Notes: generated by a model from the sequence alone, not told the origin. Counted from the stretch's first letter, positions 16,523 to 28,315 are shown. The stretch is DNA of 46,016 nucleotides from Bacteroidales bacterium OttesenSCG-928-B11 (GCA_030267125.1 JAJDJJ010000010.1:1-46016); one strand, 5' to 3'. Made by a program: numbers and translations.

Positions 16523-18712
16523 ATGAAGAAAAAAACATTATCATTCATTCTTTTCTTAACTTTTTTTGTGCTAACTCTTTCCGCTCAAAAGGAGATCACG
16601 GTCGAGGATATTTGGATAAACTACAAATTTGCACCGCGGGGAGTGCCGGGTTTCGACAATATGAACTCCGGTGATTTTTACAGCGTCATTACTCGGAATG
16701 GTATTGAAAAACACAGTTTCGAGACTGGGGAAAAAGTGGGAAATATCTTCACCGCCCGCGATTTGCAGCAGGCAACTTTGAATCGAGTGAAGTTTGATGA
16801 TATTGATGATTACCAGTTTGATAAAAATGAAACAAAGCTATTGCTGGCAACGAAACTGGAGTCGATCTATCGACGTTCTTCAAAAGCATATTATTATGTG
16901 TATGACTTGACGACGAAAGAAATAGTACTGCTTGCAGATACAACATTAGGAAAGCAGAGTTTTGCAACTTTCTCTTCCGATGGAACGAAAGTGGCATTTG
17001 TGCGAGATAATAATATCTTCCTGAAAGATTTAACAACAGGCAAAGAACATACCGTGACCACGGATGGCAGTATCAATCATGTTATCAACGGAATGGGGGA
17101 TTGGGTGTATGAAGAAGAGCTGAGCTTGGCAAAAGCGTTTGAATGGTCGGGCGACGGCACAAAACTGGCATATATGCGTTTTGATGAATCGAAGGTGAAA
17201 GAGTTCTCAATGACTTACTACGGGCAGCTTTATCCGGAGGATTATACATATAAATATCCGAAAGCCGGTGAGGATAATTCACTGGTGGATATCTTTATTT
17301 ATGATATCCAAACTGCTACGACTGTAAAACTCGACCTTGGCGACAATAGCAATTGTTATTTTCCAAGAATCTATTGGTTGCCGAATGCCGCCGATCTGAT
17401 TGTGATGAAGTTGAATCGTCACCAAAATAAAATGGAGTTGATCCGCTACAATTTGCAAACGAAGAAGATGGATGTGGTTTTCACCGATGAAAATAAGTGC
17501 TGGGTGGAGGTAGAAGACGATAACTTAATCTTTTTAGATGATAGCAAAAGCATGTTAGCGGCTTCTGAACGAGATGGTTATCGACATATTTATAAAATCG
17601 ATTTTGGTGGTGTAATCACACAGATCACGAAAGGGGATTGGGAAGTGGCGGAAATCTGTGGTATTGATAAAAAGAAAAAACTGATCTATTACCTATCCAA
17701 TGAAGCGGCAATGCTAAATCAGGATCTTTACGTTATCAATTTTGATGGAAAGAAAAAGAAAATGATCACGGATGGAAAAGGCTGGAACAGTGTGAGTTTC
17801 AATCCCACAATGAACTATTACTTGAATGTTTATTCGGACATTGCAACGCCGCCGATCTATTCAATACGGAAGAATGATGGCAAAATGGTACGGGAATTGC
17901 AGAATAACGAAAGGCTAAACAAGACCATCAAAGAGTATGCTTTTGTGAATAAAGAGCTCTTTTCGTTTACTACAGATCAAGGAGTCGCGTTGAATGGCTG
18001 GATGATTAAGCCGGTGAATTTCGATGAAAAAAAGCAATATCCGGTGTTGATGTTTGTGTATGGCGGTCCGGGATCGCAACAGGTGCGCAATTCATGGATG
18101 GGAAGTTATGATATGGCTTGGTATCAGTTACTTGCTCGGAAAGGCTACATGGTGGTTTGCGTAGATGGTCGCGGCACTGCCGGACGGGGCGATGCGTTTA
18201 AGAAATCGGTGTACAAGCAGATGGGTAAATTGGAGGCGGAGGATCAGCTGGCAACAGCGCGCTATCTGGGAGCACTTCCTTACGTGGATGCAAAGCGGAT
18301 CGGGATTTGGGGCTGGAGTTTCGGCGGTTATCTCTCCTCGTTAGCGATGTTTAAGGGAGAAGGTCTCTTCAAGATGGCTATGGCAGTGGCACCCGTGACC
18401 AACTGGCGCTACTATGACAATATCTACACCGAGCGTTTCTTGCAGACCCCGCAGGAAAATCCCAGCGGTTATGATGACAATTCTCCGATTTTTCACGCCG
18501 ATAAGTTGCAAGGGAGCTATCTCCTTGTTCACGGGATGACCGATGATAACGTTCATTTCCAGAATGCGGCCGACTTGACTACTGCTTTGATTGAAAACAA
18601 CAAGCATTTCGATCATTTCTTTTATCCCAATATGAATCATTTCATCAACGGAGGGAATGCCCGATATCATCTGTATGTGAAGTTGACGAAATTCGTCATG
18701 GAAAATTTGTAA
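16523..18712 (+). CDS. Dipeptidyl peptidase IV family (S9B) prolyl oligopeptidase
   Basis: IWGWSFGGYLSSLAMFKG (Ser nucleophile), HGMTDDNVHFQN and NMNHFINGG; DPPIV_N beta-propeller; signal peptide. Confidence 0.93.
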   Translation: MKKKTLSFILFLTFFVLTLSAQKEITVEDIWINYKFAPRGVPGFDNMNSGDFYSVITRNGIEKHSFETGEKVGNIFTARDLQQATLNRVKFDDIDDYQFDKNETKLLLATKLESIYRRSSKAYYYVYDLTTKEIVLLADTTLGKQSFATFSSDGTKVAFVRDNNIFLKDLTTGKEHTVTTDGSINHVINGMGDWVYEEELSLAKAFEWSGDGTKLAYMRFDESKVKEFSMTYYGQLYPEDYTYKYPKAGEDNSLVDIFIYDIQTATTVKLDLGDNSNCYFPRIYWLPNAADLIVMKLNRHQNKMELIRYNLQTKKMDVVFTDENKCWVEVEDDNLIFLDDSKSMLAASERDGYRHIYKIDFGGVITQITKGDWEVAEICGIDKKKKLIYYLSNEAAMLNQDLYVINFDGKKKKMITDGKGWNSVSFNPTMNYYLNVYSDIATPPIYSIRKNDGKMVRELQNNERLNKTIKEYAFVNKELFSFTTDQGVALNGWMIKPVNFDEKKQYPVLMFVYGGPGSQQVRNSWMGSYDMAWYQLLARKGYMVVCVDGRGTAGRGDAFKKSVYKQMGKLEAEDQLATARYLGALPYVDAKRIGIWGWSFGGYLSSLAMFKGEGLFKMAMAVAPVTNWRYYDNIYTERFLQTPQENPSGYDDNSPIFHADKLQGSYLLVHGMTDDNVHFQNAADLTTALIENNKHFDHFFYPNMNHFINGGNARYHLYVKLTKFVMENL

Positions 18713-18742
18713 AAAACGGCAACTATTTTCCCATCTTGTGGG

Positions 18743-20191
18743 ATGAAAAAGTCGAAGATGCACAAAAAATATTTCTATTATTTTCTATTCGTATTATTAT
18801 TGGCAGATTTGACATATTCTTTTTTGCAATACTATAATACGCCGTTAGATGGTGATATGGCAGGCGGAATTGTTCCTGCTAAAGATGTTGAACAAATCTT
18901 AAAAGACCCTTTTGGAATATCTGTCATAACAGAAAATGCGGTTTATCCCAATCCGAATCGCTATTTTGCACATTGGACATTTTATACGTATTTCAACAAT
19001 GTGCCACTTTGGCTTCAACATTTTGTCTCACCTATCGACAGTGTATATTTGGCTTGTGCGATTGCTAAAACACTTATTCAAATTTTAATCCTGACACTGT
19101 TGGCTTTTTATATAATCGGACAGCGTAAAATATGCAATTCTGATTTTCTGATAGCGGCAGTTCTTATTATTCCACTTTTTCAAGCAAATGGATACAGAAG
19201 TTACATGGGGATTATTGACCCTTCCACAACTTATACTTTTTTTTACGCATTGCCTTGTGCAGCTCTGCTATTGTTTTATCTGCCATTTTTCTATGATTCT
19301 GTTTATAAAACCGCATTAATGGAAAAATGGATTGTAAGAGTTTTGGTTTTTGCATTGGCTGTTTATGTCGTTTTTGATGGAGCTTTAAATCCCGGGGTTA
19401 TATTGATAATCACACTGTTGTTTGGGATAAAGAACTACTTGAAGACAGATAAAAACCTGACTTTTAGCAAAAGAGTTGTTCAGCTCTTTCGGATTATTCC
19501 GAAAACGTATCTTTTCTTCTTCGGTTTCGTTAGCCTGCTCAGTTTGTATGCTTTGTATATTGGTGTAAATAATTCGATATTTTCAGGGGAAACGGTATCA
19601 ATTATAGAGAGATATTCAAGAATACCAAAAGGGATAATTGCAATTATAACTCAAAAGATTGGATATCCAATATTGCTCATCATGGTTTGTCTAAATTTGT
19701 TTCTTCTTTATAAAAATCGTAGTGCGGAACATGAAAAAACGCTTCACTTGTTCGGATGGATCGGCTTATTTTCATTATGCTATATTTTGCTATTGCCATT
19801 AGGCGGTTACAAGGATTATCGCCCTAATATACTGCGTTACGATACCATTATGCCCATAACAATCGGATTGATTTTCATCTATGCGAAGTCAAGCTGGCAG
19901 TTGTTAAAATACTTCAGAGGGAAGAATAAGTATGTATACCTTGTGCTTATAGTTGGTTTTACTTTTATTTTTTCAAATGCGGACCGGCCTGGATTTAGGG
20001 AAAATGAATGTGAAAAGTTGGCGTTAAAGAAAATTGCGGAGTCGAACGACAAGGTGGTGCTACTTGAGAGCAGTTGCACTGTATTGTCTTGGGATAAAAT
20101 CACCGATCCGGCGAGTTCAACTCTTAATGGTCAGCTGTTAAAGAAGTGGAAAATTACAAATGATTGTAAACAATATTACCAATACGAATAG
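18743..20191 (+). CDS. Polytopic membrane protein, hypothetical
   Basis: 482 aa with many hydrophobic segments; an alternative ATG lies at 18758. Confidence 0.7.
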   Translation: MKKSKMHKKYFYYFLFVLLLADLTYSFLQYYNTPLDGDMAGGIVPAKDVEQILKDPFGISVITENAVYPNPNRYFAHWTFYTYFNNVPLWLQHFVSPIDSVYLACAIAKTLIQILILTLLAFYIIGQRKICNSDFLIAAVLIIPLFQANGYRSYMGIIDPSTTYTFFYALPCAALLLFYLPFFYDSVYKTALMEKWIVRVLVFALAVYVVFDGALNPGVILIITLLFGIKNYLKTDKNLTFSKRVVQLFRIIPKTYLFFFGFVSLLSLYALYIGVNNSIFSGETVSIIERYSRIPKGIIAIITQKIGYPILLIMVCLNLFLLYKNRSAEHEKTLHLFGWIGLFSLCYILLLPLGGYKDYRPNILRYDTIMPITIGLIFIYAKSSWQLLKYFRGKNKYVYLVLIVGFTFIFSNADRPGFRENECEKLALKKIAESNDKVVLLESSCTVLSWDKITDPASSTLNGQLLKKWKITNDCKQYYQYE

Positions 20192-20204
20192 GAGGAAAGA
20201 TGTT

Positions 20205-21107
20205 TTATTCATCACCAATTATTTTCCCCAATTTGTACAAATCCAAGCAGATTAAATCGCCTTTTTTAATAATCCTTTGGCGGATTATTTTTTTGAAAAT
20301 GCGGTATTTCAAACGGTAGATGGAGGTGAGCTTTAGCGCCTTTAATTTGCGGTGGAAATTGTATAAACGAATGTCATCGAATGCTTTGGGTGGAACGGAC
20401 GGGTCTGCGGCTAAACGGATTAAGTTTTCTACGGCACATTCGATTTTTTGAAGATAGACTTCGTTTTTGTCCAAGCCGTCATGGAAAAGCGGATTGTCGA
20501 TATGGAGGAGCGGGACACCAGCCTCTTGCAACTGATAGCCAAATACGGTGTCTTCATGGCCATAGCTACTGAATGTCTCATCAAAACGGAGTGTCTCAAA
20601 AATGGTTTTCGTGGCTAATATATTGAAAGGCGTGAAAGATTTGTATGGATGTGTGTTTCTTTTCTTAGCGGGAATTTCCTCCTTCTTGCGACCGTATTTC
20701 CAACGCAACATATAGTCTTGTTCCGGTTTTTCGGGGCGATAGACTACCCCACCGGAGATTACAAAGTTATCCTTTGTGGAAAATTTCCGAATCGCTTTGA
20801 TGTAATTATGGATAAAATCCGGTGAAACAATCCCTGCATCACAATCCATGAGTAACAAGTAGGGGTACTGCGATTTTGAGATGAGGCTATTCCTAATTTT
20901 CGACCGTCCCAAATTAATCTCATTTTTACAATATGAAGTGTGGGGAAGTTTAGGAAGTGATGAATTAAGAAGATGATACCTCTCTTCGGAAGTATCATCT
21001 TCTATGACTATTTCATACGGTATATTTTCCGATTCTAATTGGCGGTGCAACTCGTTGACAAACGCGCGGACATCCCAATTGTAGACCGGAATCAGAACGG
21101 ACAGCAT
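20205..21107 (-). CDS. Glycosyltransferase family 2
   Basis: [22 protein letters not shown]...[25 protein letters not shown]. Confidence 0.88.
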   Translation of the reverse strand: MLSVLIPVYNWDVRAFVNELHRQLESENIPYEIVIEDDTSEERYHLLNSSLPKLPHTSYCKNEINLGRSKIRNSLISKSQYPYLLLMDCDAGIVSPDFIHNYIKAIRKFSTKDNFVISGGVVYRPEKPEQDYMLRWKYGRKKEEIPAKKRNTHPYKSFTPFNILATKTIFETLRFDETFSSYGHEDTVFGYQLQEAGVPLLHIDNPLFHDGLDKNEVYLQKIECAVENLIRLAADPSVPPKAFDDIRLYNFHRKLKALKLTSIYRLKYRIFKKIIRQRIIKKGDLICLDLYKLGKIIGDE

Positions 21108-21787
21108 TATACAAGCGAATCAATGAGTTCATTGCCTTCGATGCAGATGGTGCGTGAAGGAAAGCGGTCTATCATGGAGAAGTTGTGCGTAGCCATCAAT
21201 ATGGTAGTCCCTGTTTTGTTGATGTCGTGCATGATTTTGAAGATCTCTTCGGAAGTGATCGGGTCGAGATTGCCGGTAGGCTCATCGGCCAGGATCATCT
21301 CCGGTTTATTCAACAAAGCCCGTGCGATACAAACCCGTTGCTGTTCTCCGCCGGAAAGTTGATGCGGGTATTTAAAATCCTTTGTGGCAAGATCCACCAA
21401 CTCAAGCACCTCTTTAACCCTGTCTTCCATTGCATTACGGTCTTTCCAACGAGTTGCTCGTAATACAAACATCAGGTTGTCGTGTACTGTTTTGTCGGAG
21501 AGCAATTGATAGTCTTGAAATACAAAACCCATTTTTCGCCGGAGATAGGGGATCTGTTTCGGTTTGATTTTTTTCAGATCGTACCCCACAATTTTAGCTG
21601 TTTCGCCACGCGGCGGAAGGTCGGCAATCAACACCTTCAGGATGGAAGACTTACCGCTGCCCGTTTTCCCGATCAAATAGACAAATTCACCTTGCTTGAT
21701 GCTCATACTGATTTTCGGGAGTATCAATATGTTTTTTTGATAGATGTCGATATCTTTAAGATAGATGATTGGCTCTTGTGCTTCCAT
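21107..21787 (-). CDS. ftsE: Cell division ATP-binding protein FtsE
   Basis: [45 protein letters not shown]; FtsE-like length and sequence. Confidence 0.88.
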   Translation of the reverse strand: MEAQEPIIYLKDIDIYQKNILILPKISMSIKQGEFVYLIGKTGSGKSSILKVLIADLPPRGETAKIVGYDLKKIKPKQIPYLRRKMGFVFQDYQLLSDKTVHDNLMFVLRATRWKDRNAMEDRVKEVLELVDLATKDFKYPHQLSGGEQQRVCIARALLNKPEMILADEPTGNLDPITSEEIFKIMHDINKTGTTILMATHNFSMIDRFPSRTICIEGNELIDSLV

Positions 21788-21801
21788 ATTGTTTCTAATT
21801 G

Positions 21802-23778
21802 CTAAATGTCGATATTTGCGTAAGTAGCGTTTTGTTCGATAAACTCGCGTCTTGGGGGAACTTCATCACCCATCAGCATGGAGAAAACACGGTCGGCTTC
21901 GGTGGCGTTTTCGATCATCACTTGGCGCAACATGCGTGTGCTGGGATCCATTGTTGTTGACCATAATTGGTCTTCGTTCATCTCGCCCAAACCTTTGTAA
22001 CGTTGTAAATGAGGATCTTGTCCAACGGGATGTTTCATTTTCAATTCTTCCATTAAGCGGTTGCGTTCCGCGTCATCCCATACGTAATGCTCTTCTTTTC
22101 CTTTCTTTACAAGATAGAGTGGGGGGGTGGCGATGTAAACGTGTCCTTTCTCGATCAATTCTTTCATGTAACGGAAGAAAAATGTCAAAATCAATGTGTC
22201 GATGTGGCTGCCATCGACATCGGCATCGGTCATGAGAATGACTTTGTTGTAACGTAGCTTTTCAAGATTTAAAGCCTTGCTATCTTCTTCTGTCCCAATG
22301 GTTACACCGAGTGCGGTATAGATGTTCTTAATCTCTTCGCTTTCGAATATTTTGTGTTGCATCGCTTTTTCCACATTGAGGATTTTTCCTCGCAGAGGCA
22401 GGATCGCTTGATAGTGGCTGTCACGACCTTGTTTCGCCGTTCCGCCTGCCGAGTCTCCTTCGACTAAAAAAAGTTCGCATATATCGGAGTTTTTGGATGA
22501 ACAATCGGACAGCTTTCCAGGAAGTCCGCCGCCGCTAAAAACACTTTTGCGCTGAACTAATTCACGGGCTTTTCGTGCGGCGTGGCGTGCGGTTGCAGCT
22601 AAAGCCACCTTATTCACAATCTCTTTGGCGTCTTTCGGATTCTCTTCCAGATAATAGGTCAGCATCTCACCCACCATCTGATTCACGATTCCCGATACCT
22701 CGTTGTTGCCGAGTTTCGTTTTCGTTTGTCCTTCAAATTGAGGCTCCGCCACTTTCACGGAAATGATTGCCGTAAGTCCTTCGCGGAAATCATCGCCGGA
22801 AATCTCTATTTTTTGTTTTTCCAATTTATCGAGCATCTTGCTCTCTTCGGCATATTTTTTCAAAGTCCGGGTTAACGCTTGGCGGAAACCGGTCAAGTGT
22901 GTGCCACCCTCTATAGTATTGATGTTGTTTACGTAAGAGTGGATATTTTCAGTGAATGAGGTGTTGTATTGCATTACGATTTCCACAGGCACGCCATTTT
23001 TCTCACCTTCCATATATATTGGCGTTTCCATGATTTTCTCGCGACCGCCATCCAAATATTTGATAAAATCCTTTAAGCCCTCTTCGGAATAAAATGTTTG
23101 CGATTTCGCTTCGCCAGCCTCGTTCTTCTCCCGCAGGTCAGTAATACTTAATTTTATCCTCTTATTTAAAAAAGCCAATTCTTTAAGGCGGGTGCTGAGT
23201 GTGTCGTATTTGTAATGGTCTGTGATAAAGATCGAATCATCGGGAAGAAACCAAATTTTTGTTCCTCGATAATCGGTAGGACCTACCTCTTTGATCGGAT
23301 ATAACGGGGTGCCGTACTCGTACTCTTGCGTATAATGGATGCCATTTTTGTACACATCGGCGCGCAGTTTTTTGGAAAGTGCGTTCACGCAGGAGACCCC
23401 CACGCCGTGCAGACCACCGGAAACCTTGTAAGAATCTTTGTTGAATTTACCGCCTGCGTGCAATACGGTGAGTACCACCTCTAATGCTGAACGTTGCTCT
23501 TTCTCATGGTAGTCCACAGGGATCCCGCGGCCGTTGTCCAGCACGGATATAGAGTTGTCTTCATGTATAGTAACCTCGATATTTGAGCAAAAGCCGGCGA
23601 GAGCTTCGTCGATGGAATTGTCAACCACTTCATATACTAAATGATGCAAACCGCGCTCGCCCACATCGCCAATATACATGGCGGGGCGCTTCCTAACCGC
23701 TTCTAAACCTTCCAGTACCTGAATATTATCCGCACTGTATGCGTCATTTTGCATTTTTTCTTTTTCTAATTCACTCAT
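21802..23778 (-). CDS. gyrB: DNA gyrase subunit B
   Basis: Start at 23778 MSELEKEKMQNDAYSADNIQVLEGLEAVRKRPAMYIGD; VEGDSAGGTAKQGRD; QRYKGLGEMNEDQLW. Confidence 0.96.
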   Translation of the reverse strand: MSELEKEKMQNDAYSADNIQVLEGLEAVRKRPAMYIGDVGERGLHHLVYEVVDNSIDEALAGFCSNIEVTIHEDNSISVLDNGRGIPVDYHEKEQRSALEVVLTVLHAGGKFNKDSYKVSGGLHGVGVSCVNALSKKLRADVYKNGIHYTQEYEYGTPLYPIKEVGPTDYRGTKIWFLPDDSIFITDHYKYDTLSTRLKELAFLNKRIKLSITDLREKNEAGEAKSQTFYSEEGLKDFIKYLDGGREKIMETPIYMEGEKNGVPVEIVMQYNTSFTENIHSYVNNINTIEGGTHLTGFRQALTRTLKKYAEESKMLDKLEKQKIEISGDDFREGLTAIISVKVAEPQFEGQTKTKLGNNEVSGIVNQMVGEMLTYYLEENPKDAKEIVNKVALAATARHAARKARELVQRKSVFSGGGLPGKLSDCSSKNSDICELFLVEGDSAGGTAKQGRDSHYQAILPLRGKILNVEKAMQHKIFESEEIKNIYTALGVTIGTEEDSKALNLEKLRYNKVILMTDADVDGSHIDTLILTFFFRYMKELIEKGHVYIATPPLYLVKKGKEEHYVWDDAERNRLMEELKMKHPVGQDPHLQRYKGLGEMNEDQLWSTTMDPSTRMLRQVMIENATEADRVFSMLMGDEVPPRREFIEQNATYANIDI

Positions 23779-23810
23779 AATCAATATAATAGTTTTATAT
23801 AAATAGAATA

Positions 23811-23818
23811 CAAATATA
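23811..23818 (-). promoter_or_regulatory. -7 element TATATTTG for gyrB
   Basis: CAAATATA on + strand just upstream of MSELEKEK. Confidence 0.5.
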
Positions 23819-23940
23819 GCGAAAAAAGTGTTACGAAATGCCCGGTAGAACCACAAAAAAATACTACTTTCGCACAGTTTTATCAACAACAATAAAAATT
23901 TGTCTGACCCGCTAAATTGACGTTTTTATTTTAGAATAGT

Positions 23941-25119
23941 ATGACTATAGACTTCCGGAAAAGAACCGATTCCCCCTTGATTATTAAACTCCCCAATTCC
24001 AAGAGTTTGATGATCCGTTACCTCATGTATTATTACGTACAAAAGAAAACCATTCTACCCATTTCGGACCATGAAGCGAATGATGTGCTACTTGTTCATC
24101 GTAATCTGCAGATTCTTGATAAATGTCGAAATTTAACAGATTATGTTACGATTGACGTGGAAGATTGCGGAGCAGCATTTCGTTTTTTTTTGCCGATACT
24201 CGCCACTACTCCCGGCAATTGGATGCTAACCGGAACCGATCGACTTTTAATGCGACCGATCACGCCACTAGTGGAAGCTTTGCAAACCATTGGTGCGGAT
24301 ATCACCGTCAAAAAAGAGGGGATTTTTGTTACAGGAAAGGAGCTGCACGCTGCAAAAATGACAATTGATTCTCAGAAAAGCAGCCAGTTTGCCTCCGCGT
24401 TGTTGTTGTCATCATCGAAAGTAGGATTAGAGAAGTTAGAAATCATCCCCGACAACCCGCCATCATCGCAATACATTGAAATGACTCGGAGCGTGATGGA
24501 TGGAATTAATAAAAATACACTATCAATCAGTGATATAGAAGCCGATTGGAGTTCGGCGCTATTTTGGTATTGCTACGTGGCTTTATCTCCCGGATCTTCT
24601 GTAACCTTGCCTAATTTGAAAGCGGATAGCCGGCAAAGCGACAGTATCATTGCGCAATGGTTCGAAAAATTAAATGTTTGCACAGAATTTGATGGGAAAA
24701 GTGCTCTGTTAACAAATAAGAAGCGCGTTTTTGCGGATAGCCGGTTTGAATTTGATTTGCGAAACAATCCTGATACTGCGCCGTTGTTAAGTGTTTTGTC
24801 GATCTGTCTTCAAAAATCATTCATTCTTGCGGGTATTGAAAATTTGAATCAGAAAGAATCTCGTCGAAGTGATATTATCATCCAAGGGTTAGCGCCGTTT
24901 GCACATATTAAATATTCTGAGGAACAAGGATTTATGGAAATTAATCCGCATATTTTTCCCGAAAAGCGGCACCTGAAATTTAAAAGCCACAATGATCATC
25001 GGATCATCATGGCTTTTTCTCTCTTTTCATTATATAATATTGTTGAATTTGATGCGGTGGATGCGGTCAAGAAGTCCTATCCGGCATTTTTCAACGATTT
25101 GTCCAAGGCACAGTTTTAG
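23941..25119 (+). CDS. aroA: 3-phosphoshikimate 1-carboxyvinyltransferase (EPSP synthase)
   Basis: LPNSKSLMIR, DCGAAFRFFLP, SSQFASALLLS, HNDHRIIMAF. Confidence 0.9.
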   Translation: MTIDFRKRTDSPLIIKLPNSKSLMIRYLMYYYVQKKTILPISDHEANDVLLVHRNLQILDKCRNLTDYVTIDVEDCGAAFRFFLPILATTPGNWMLTGTDRLLMRPITPLVEALQTIGADITVKKEGIFVTGKELHAAKMTIDSQKSSQFASALLLSSSKVGLEKLEIIPDNPPSSQYIEMTRSVMDGINKNTLSISDIEADWSSALFWYCYVALSPGSSVTLPNLKADSRQSDSIIAQWFEKLNVCTEFDGKSALLTNKKRVFADSRFEFDLRNNPDTAPLLSVLSICLQKSFILAGIENLNQKESRRSDIIIQGLAPFAHIKYSEEQGFMEINPHIFPEKRHLKFKSHNDHRIIMAFSLFSLYNIVEFDAVDAVKKSYPAFFNDLSKAQF

Positions 25120-25988
25120 CCGTCAAGGGCATTTGCACCGCTGATGATGTCAAGCAACTCCGTGGTGATAGCAGATTGGCGGGCATTGTTGTATTTGAGT
25201 TTCAACTCTTTAAGGATATCCGAAGCATTGTCGGTGGCTTTTGCCATGGAGGTCATGCGGGCGCCATGTTCGGAGGCGATCGAATCGATTACCATTTTGT
25301 AGAATTGCAACTTCAAAATCTTGGGGATCAGTTCATTCAACAACTCGCCTTTCGAGGGTTCAAATAGATAGTTGGATTGGCACTTGTCCTCTGCTTCGAG
25401 GCTTTGTATGGGCAGGAAAGTGGCTTGGGTGATCTTTTGCGTGGCGGCGTTCACAAATTGATTGTAAACCACAACTACTTTGTCGATCTTTTTGTTTAGA
25501 AAGTCATTCATCAACGATTCTGCGATGGCTGCCGCTTCACTGAAAGAAGGCGTGTCGGTCAAGGTTTCGTTAAAAGCTCTGATTTTATAGTTCTTCGCTA
25601 ATTGTTCGTGTCCTTTTTTGCCAATGCATACAATTTCCAAATTGCCGTCTTGATCTTGCGCATCGTATTCCTTTGTGATAATTGAAGTTACATCTTTAAT
25701 GACACTGGAATTGAAAGCGCCGCACAGTCCGCGGTTAGAAGTGATTGCCACGACAACGATTTTCTCTTCCTTGCGTTTCTCGAGCAGTGGAAACTCACTT
25801 GCATCTTCGATGGAATCAGAAAGGTTGCAAAGGATGTCGTTCATTTTGTTGGCGTAAGGCCGGAGGCTTTGAATCGACATTTGCGCGCGTCTCAGTTTCG
25901 CCGCGGACACCAGTTTCATGGCGCTGGTGATTTTTTGCGTGGAACCAACGGATGCTATCCGTGTTCTGATCTCTTTTAAATTCCCCAT
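25116..25988 (-). CDS. atpG: F-type ATP synthase gamma subunit
   Basis: MGNLKEIRTRIASVGSTQKITSAMKLVSAAKLRRAQ; ITSNRGLCGAFN. Confidence 0.96.
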   Translation of the reverse strand: MGNLKEIRTRIASVGSTQKITSAMKLVSAAKLRRAQMSIQSLRPYANKMNDILCNLSDSIEDASEFPLLEKRKEEKIVVVAITSNRGLCGAFNSSVIKDVTSIITKEYDAQDQDGNLEIVCIGKKGHEQLAKNYKIRAFNETLTDTPSFSEAAAIAESLMNDFLNKKIDKVVVVYNQFVNAATQKITQATFLPIQSLEAEDKCQSNYLFEPSKGELLNELIPKILKLQFYKMVIDSIASEHGARMTSMAKATDNASDILKELKLKYNNARQSAITTELLDIISGANALDG

Positions 25989-25999
25989 AATCTAAGAGC

Positions 26000-27589
26000 T
26001 TAAGCTTCGTATCTTGTGACTATTTCCTTGCAAATTTTTTCGAGACTGGCTGCGACTTCGTCACTGAGGTCACCGCTTTTGATCTTCTCGAGGATGTCAG
26101 CATGTCTCTCTTTCAGCGTGTCAAGATATTCTAACTCAAACATTCTGATTCTGTTAACCGGAACTTTTTGGAGCAGGGCGTTTACACCGCAATAGATAAT
26201 CGCGATTTGTTCTTCCACTTTATAAGGAGTGTATTGGGGTTGTTTCAAAATTTCCACGTTTCTTGCACCGGCATTAAGCACGTTCTTGGTTGCTTGATCC
26301 ACATCGGCGCCGAATTTGGAGAAAGATTCCAACTCGCGGTATTGCGCTTGGTCAAGTTTCAGACGGCCCGCGATCTTTTTCATGGATTTGATCTGCGCGT
26401 TACCACCCACCCGCGATACCGAAATACCAACGTTGATAGCAGGGCGGATACCGGCGTTAAACAAGGAGCTTTCGAGGAATATCTGCCCATCTGTAATTGA
26501 AATCACGTTGGTGGGGATATAAGCGGACACGTCACCGGCCTGTGTTTCGATAATTGGAAGAGCGGTGAGTGATCCACCCCCTTTCACCATCGGCTTAAGT
26601 ACGTCGGGAAGATCGTTCATTTGTGCTGCAATCTCGTCGGATTCGATGATTTTGGCTGCTCTTTCCAGCAATCTTGAGTGCAGGTAGAATACATCACCAG
26701 GATATGCCTCGCGTCCCGGGGGGCGGCGAAGCAGCAAGGAAACTTCGCGATAGGCAACCGCTTGTTTAGATAAATCATCATAAATAATCAATGCCGGACG
26801 ACCGGTATCCCTGAAATATTCGCCGATGGCAGCCCCTGCAAAAGGAGCGTAAAACTGCATTGCTGCCGGATCTGAAGCGGTCGCCGTGAGTACTACCGTG
26901 TAATTCATCGCTCCGCTCTCGGTTAACGTTTTCACAATATTGGCAACGGACGAACCTTTTTGACCTACAGCTACATAAATACAATAAACCGGTTCTCCTT
27001 TTTCGTAGAACTCTTTTTGATTGATGATGGTGTCAATGGCGATGGCAGTTTTTCCGGTTTGACGGTCGCCGATGATCAGCTCGCGTTGTCCTCTTCCGAC
27101 CGGGATCATGGCGTCAACGGCTTTCAATCCGGTTTGGAGCGGTTCTTTCACAGGCTGTCTGAATATAACACCGGGAGCTTTCCGCTCGATAGGCATTTCA
27201 TACAATGTGCCTTCAATTTCTCCTTTTCCATCGATAGGTTGGCCCAACGTGTTGATTACGCGGCCTAACAGACCTTCACCCACATTGATGGACGCGATGC
27301 GGCCGGTACGGCGGCAAAGGTCGCCCTCCTTGATCTCTTTGGAGTCGCCTAACAATACAACTCCCACATTATCTTCTTCTAAATTGAGCACGATCCCCAT
27401 GATCGTGATGTTGGGTTTTTCAAAAACCACTAATTCGCCTGAACGGGCATTTTGTAGCCCATAGATGCGGGCGATACCGTCACCAACGATGAGGACACTG
27501 CCAGTCTCCTCTAATCCGGACTGGAAATTGTGATCGATTAATTGTTGACGTAAAATCGCTGTTACTTCAGAGGGTTTAATTTCAGCCAT
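26000..27589 (-). CDS. atpA: F-type ATP synthase alpha subunit
   Basis: [64 protein letters not shown]. Confidence 0.98.
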   Translation of the reverse strand: MAEIKPSEVTAILRQQLIDHNFQSGLEETGSVLIVGDGIARIYGLQNARSGELVVFEKPNITIMGIVLNLEEDNVGVVLLGDSKEIKEGDLCRRTGRIASINVGEGLLGRVINTLGQPIDGKGEIEGTLYEMPIERKAPGVIFRQPVKEPLQTGLKAVDAMIPVGRGQRELIIGDRQTGKTAIAIDTIINQKEFYEKGEPVYCIYVAVGQKGSSVANIVKTLTESGAMNYTVVLTATASDPAAMQFYAPFAGAAIGEYFRDTGRPALIIYDDLSKQAVAYREVSLLLRRPPGREAYPGDVFYLHSRLLERAAKIIESDEIAAQMNDLPDVLKPMVKGGGSLTALPIIETQAGDVSAYIPTNVISITDGQIFLESSLFNAGIRPAINVGISVSRVGGNAQIKSMKKIAGRLKLDQAQYRELESFSKFGADVDQATKNVLNAGARNVEILKQPQYTPYKVEEQIAIIYCGVNALLQKVPVNRIRMFELEYLDTLKERHADILEKIKSGDLSDEVAASLEKICKEIVTRYEA

Positions 27590-27631
27590 ACTTTATGATC
27601 TATCTATTTATATTATATTGATTTGTTTTTC

Positions 27632-28189
27632 TTAAATTCCGGCTTGGTACATGTTCTGCGAGAACTCACGCTTCAATTCGTTGATATGTCGAATGACACT
27701 GGCGTCATAAATGAAATCTTCGATTTTTACTATAAACCCGCCCATGATATCCGGTTTAATGACCGTTTGTATTTTCACGTTTGCCTTCATCTTTTCTTCG
27801 ATGATCTTCCGTAATTTCTCTATGATGTTATCACTCGCCTGTTGTGCAGTGATGAGTTGCGCTGTCACAATGTTATGATGTTTATAATATAACTTGATAA
27901 ACTCCTCGCAAATGAGCGATAATTCAGGTTCTCTTTTCTTCTCGATGATCAGTTTGAGGAATCCGAACACCACATCAGTGACTTCTGCTTTAAAAATGTC
28001 GGTAAAAATCTTAACTTTCCTGGATTGTTGTATTATGGGGCTTTCAATCACTACGCATAGGTTATGGTTGAGTTTCAATACCCCCATGATATGTAAGACG
28101 TCTTGGTGAACTTGTTCAATTTGGTTTTTTTCAACGGCGAAATCGTAAAGTGCTTTCGCATATCTGCCTGCTAATTTAACATTTTTCAT
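27632..28189 (-). CDS. atpH: F-type ATP synthase delta subunit (OSCP)
   Basis: Start at 28189 MKNVKLAGRYAKALYDFAVEKNQ; GGFIVKIEDFIYDASVIRHINELKREF. Confidence 0.92.
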   Translation of the reverse strand: MKNVKLAGRYAKALYDFAVEKNQIEQVHQDVLHIMGVLKLNHNLCVVIESPIIQQSRKVKIFTDIFKAEVTDVVFGFLKLIIEKKREPELSLICEEFIKLYYKHHNIVTAQLITAQQASDNIIEKLRKIIEEKMKANVKIQTVIKPDIMGGFIVKIEDFIYDASVIRHINELKREFSQNMYQAGI

Positions 28190-28210
28190 CTTTTCTCCAT
28201 AAAATGTTTG

Positions 28211-28218
28211 CAAAAATA
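28211..28218 (-). promoter_or_regulatory. -7 element TATTTTTG in front of atpHAG
   Basis: CAAAAATA on + strand upstream of atpH. Confidence 0.5.
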
Positions 28219-28307
28219 CATTTTTATCTGAAAGAAAGCATGGGATGAAAAAATAATTCACTGACAGTTATTCTTCCATATTCTGATTGTCGTTACTATA
28301 TTCTCGC

Positions 28308-28315
28308 TATATTTG
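28308..28315 (+). promoter_or_regulatory. -7 element TATATTTG in front of kdd-kamA
   Basis: Direct match to TAnnTTTG. Confidence 0.5.

Noticed and set aside
23779-23892. N-terminal extension of GyrB in the ORF track
   Set aside because: Contains the TATATTTG promoter element on the coding strand; standard GyrB begins at MSELEKEK (23778).
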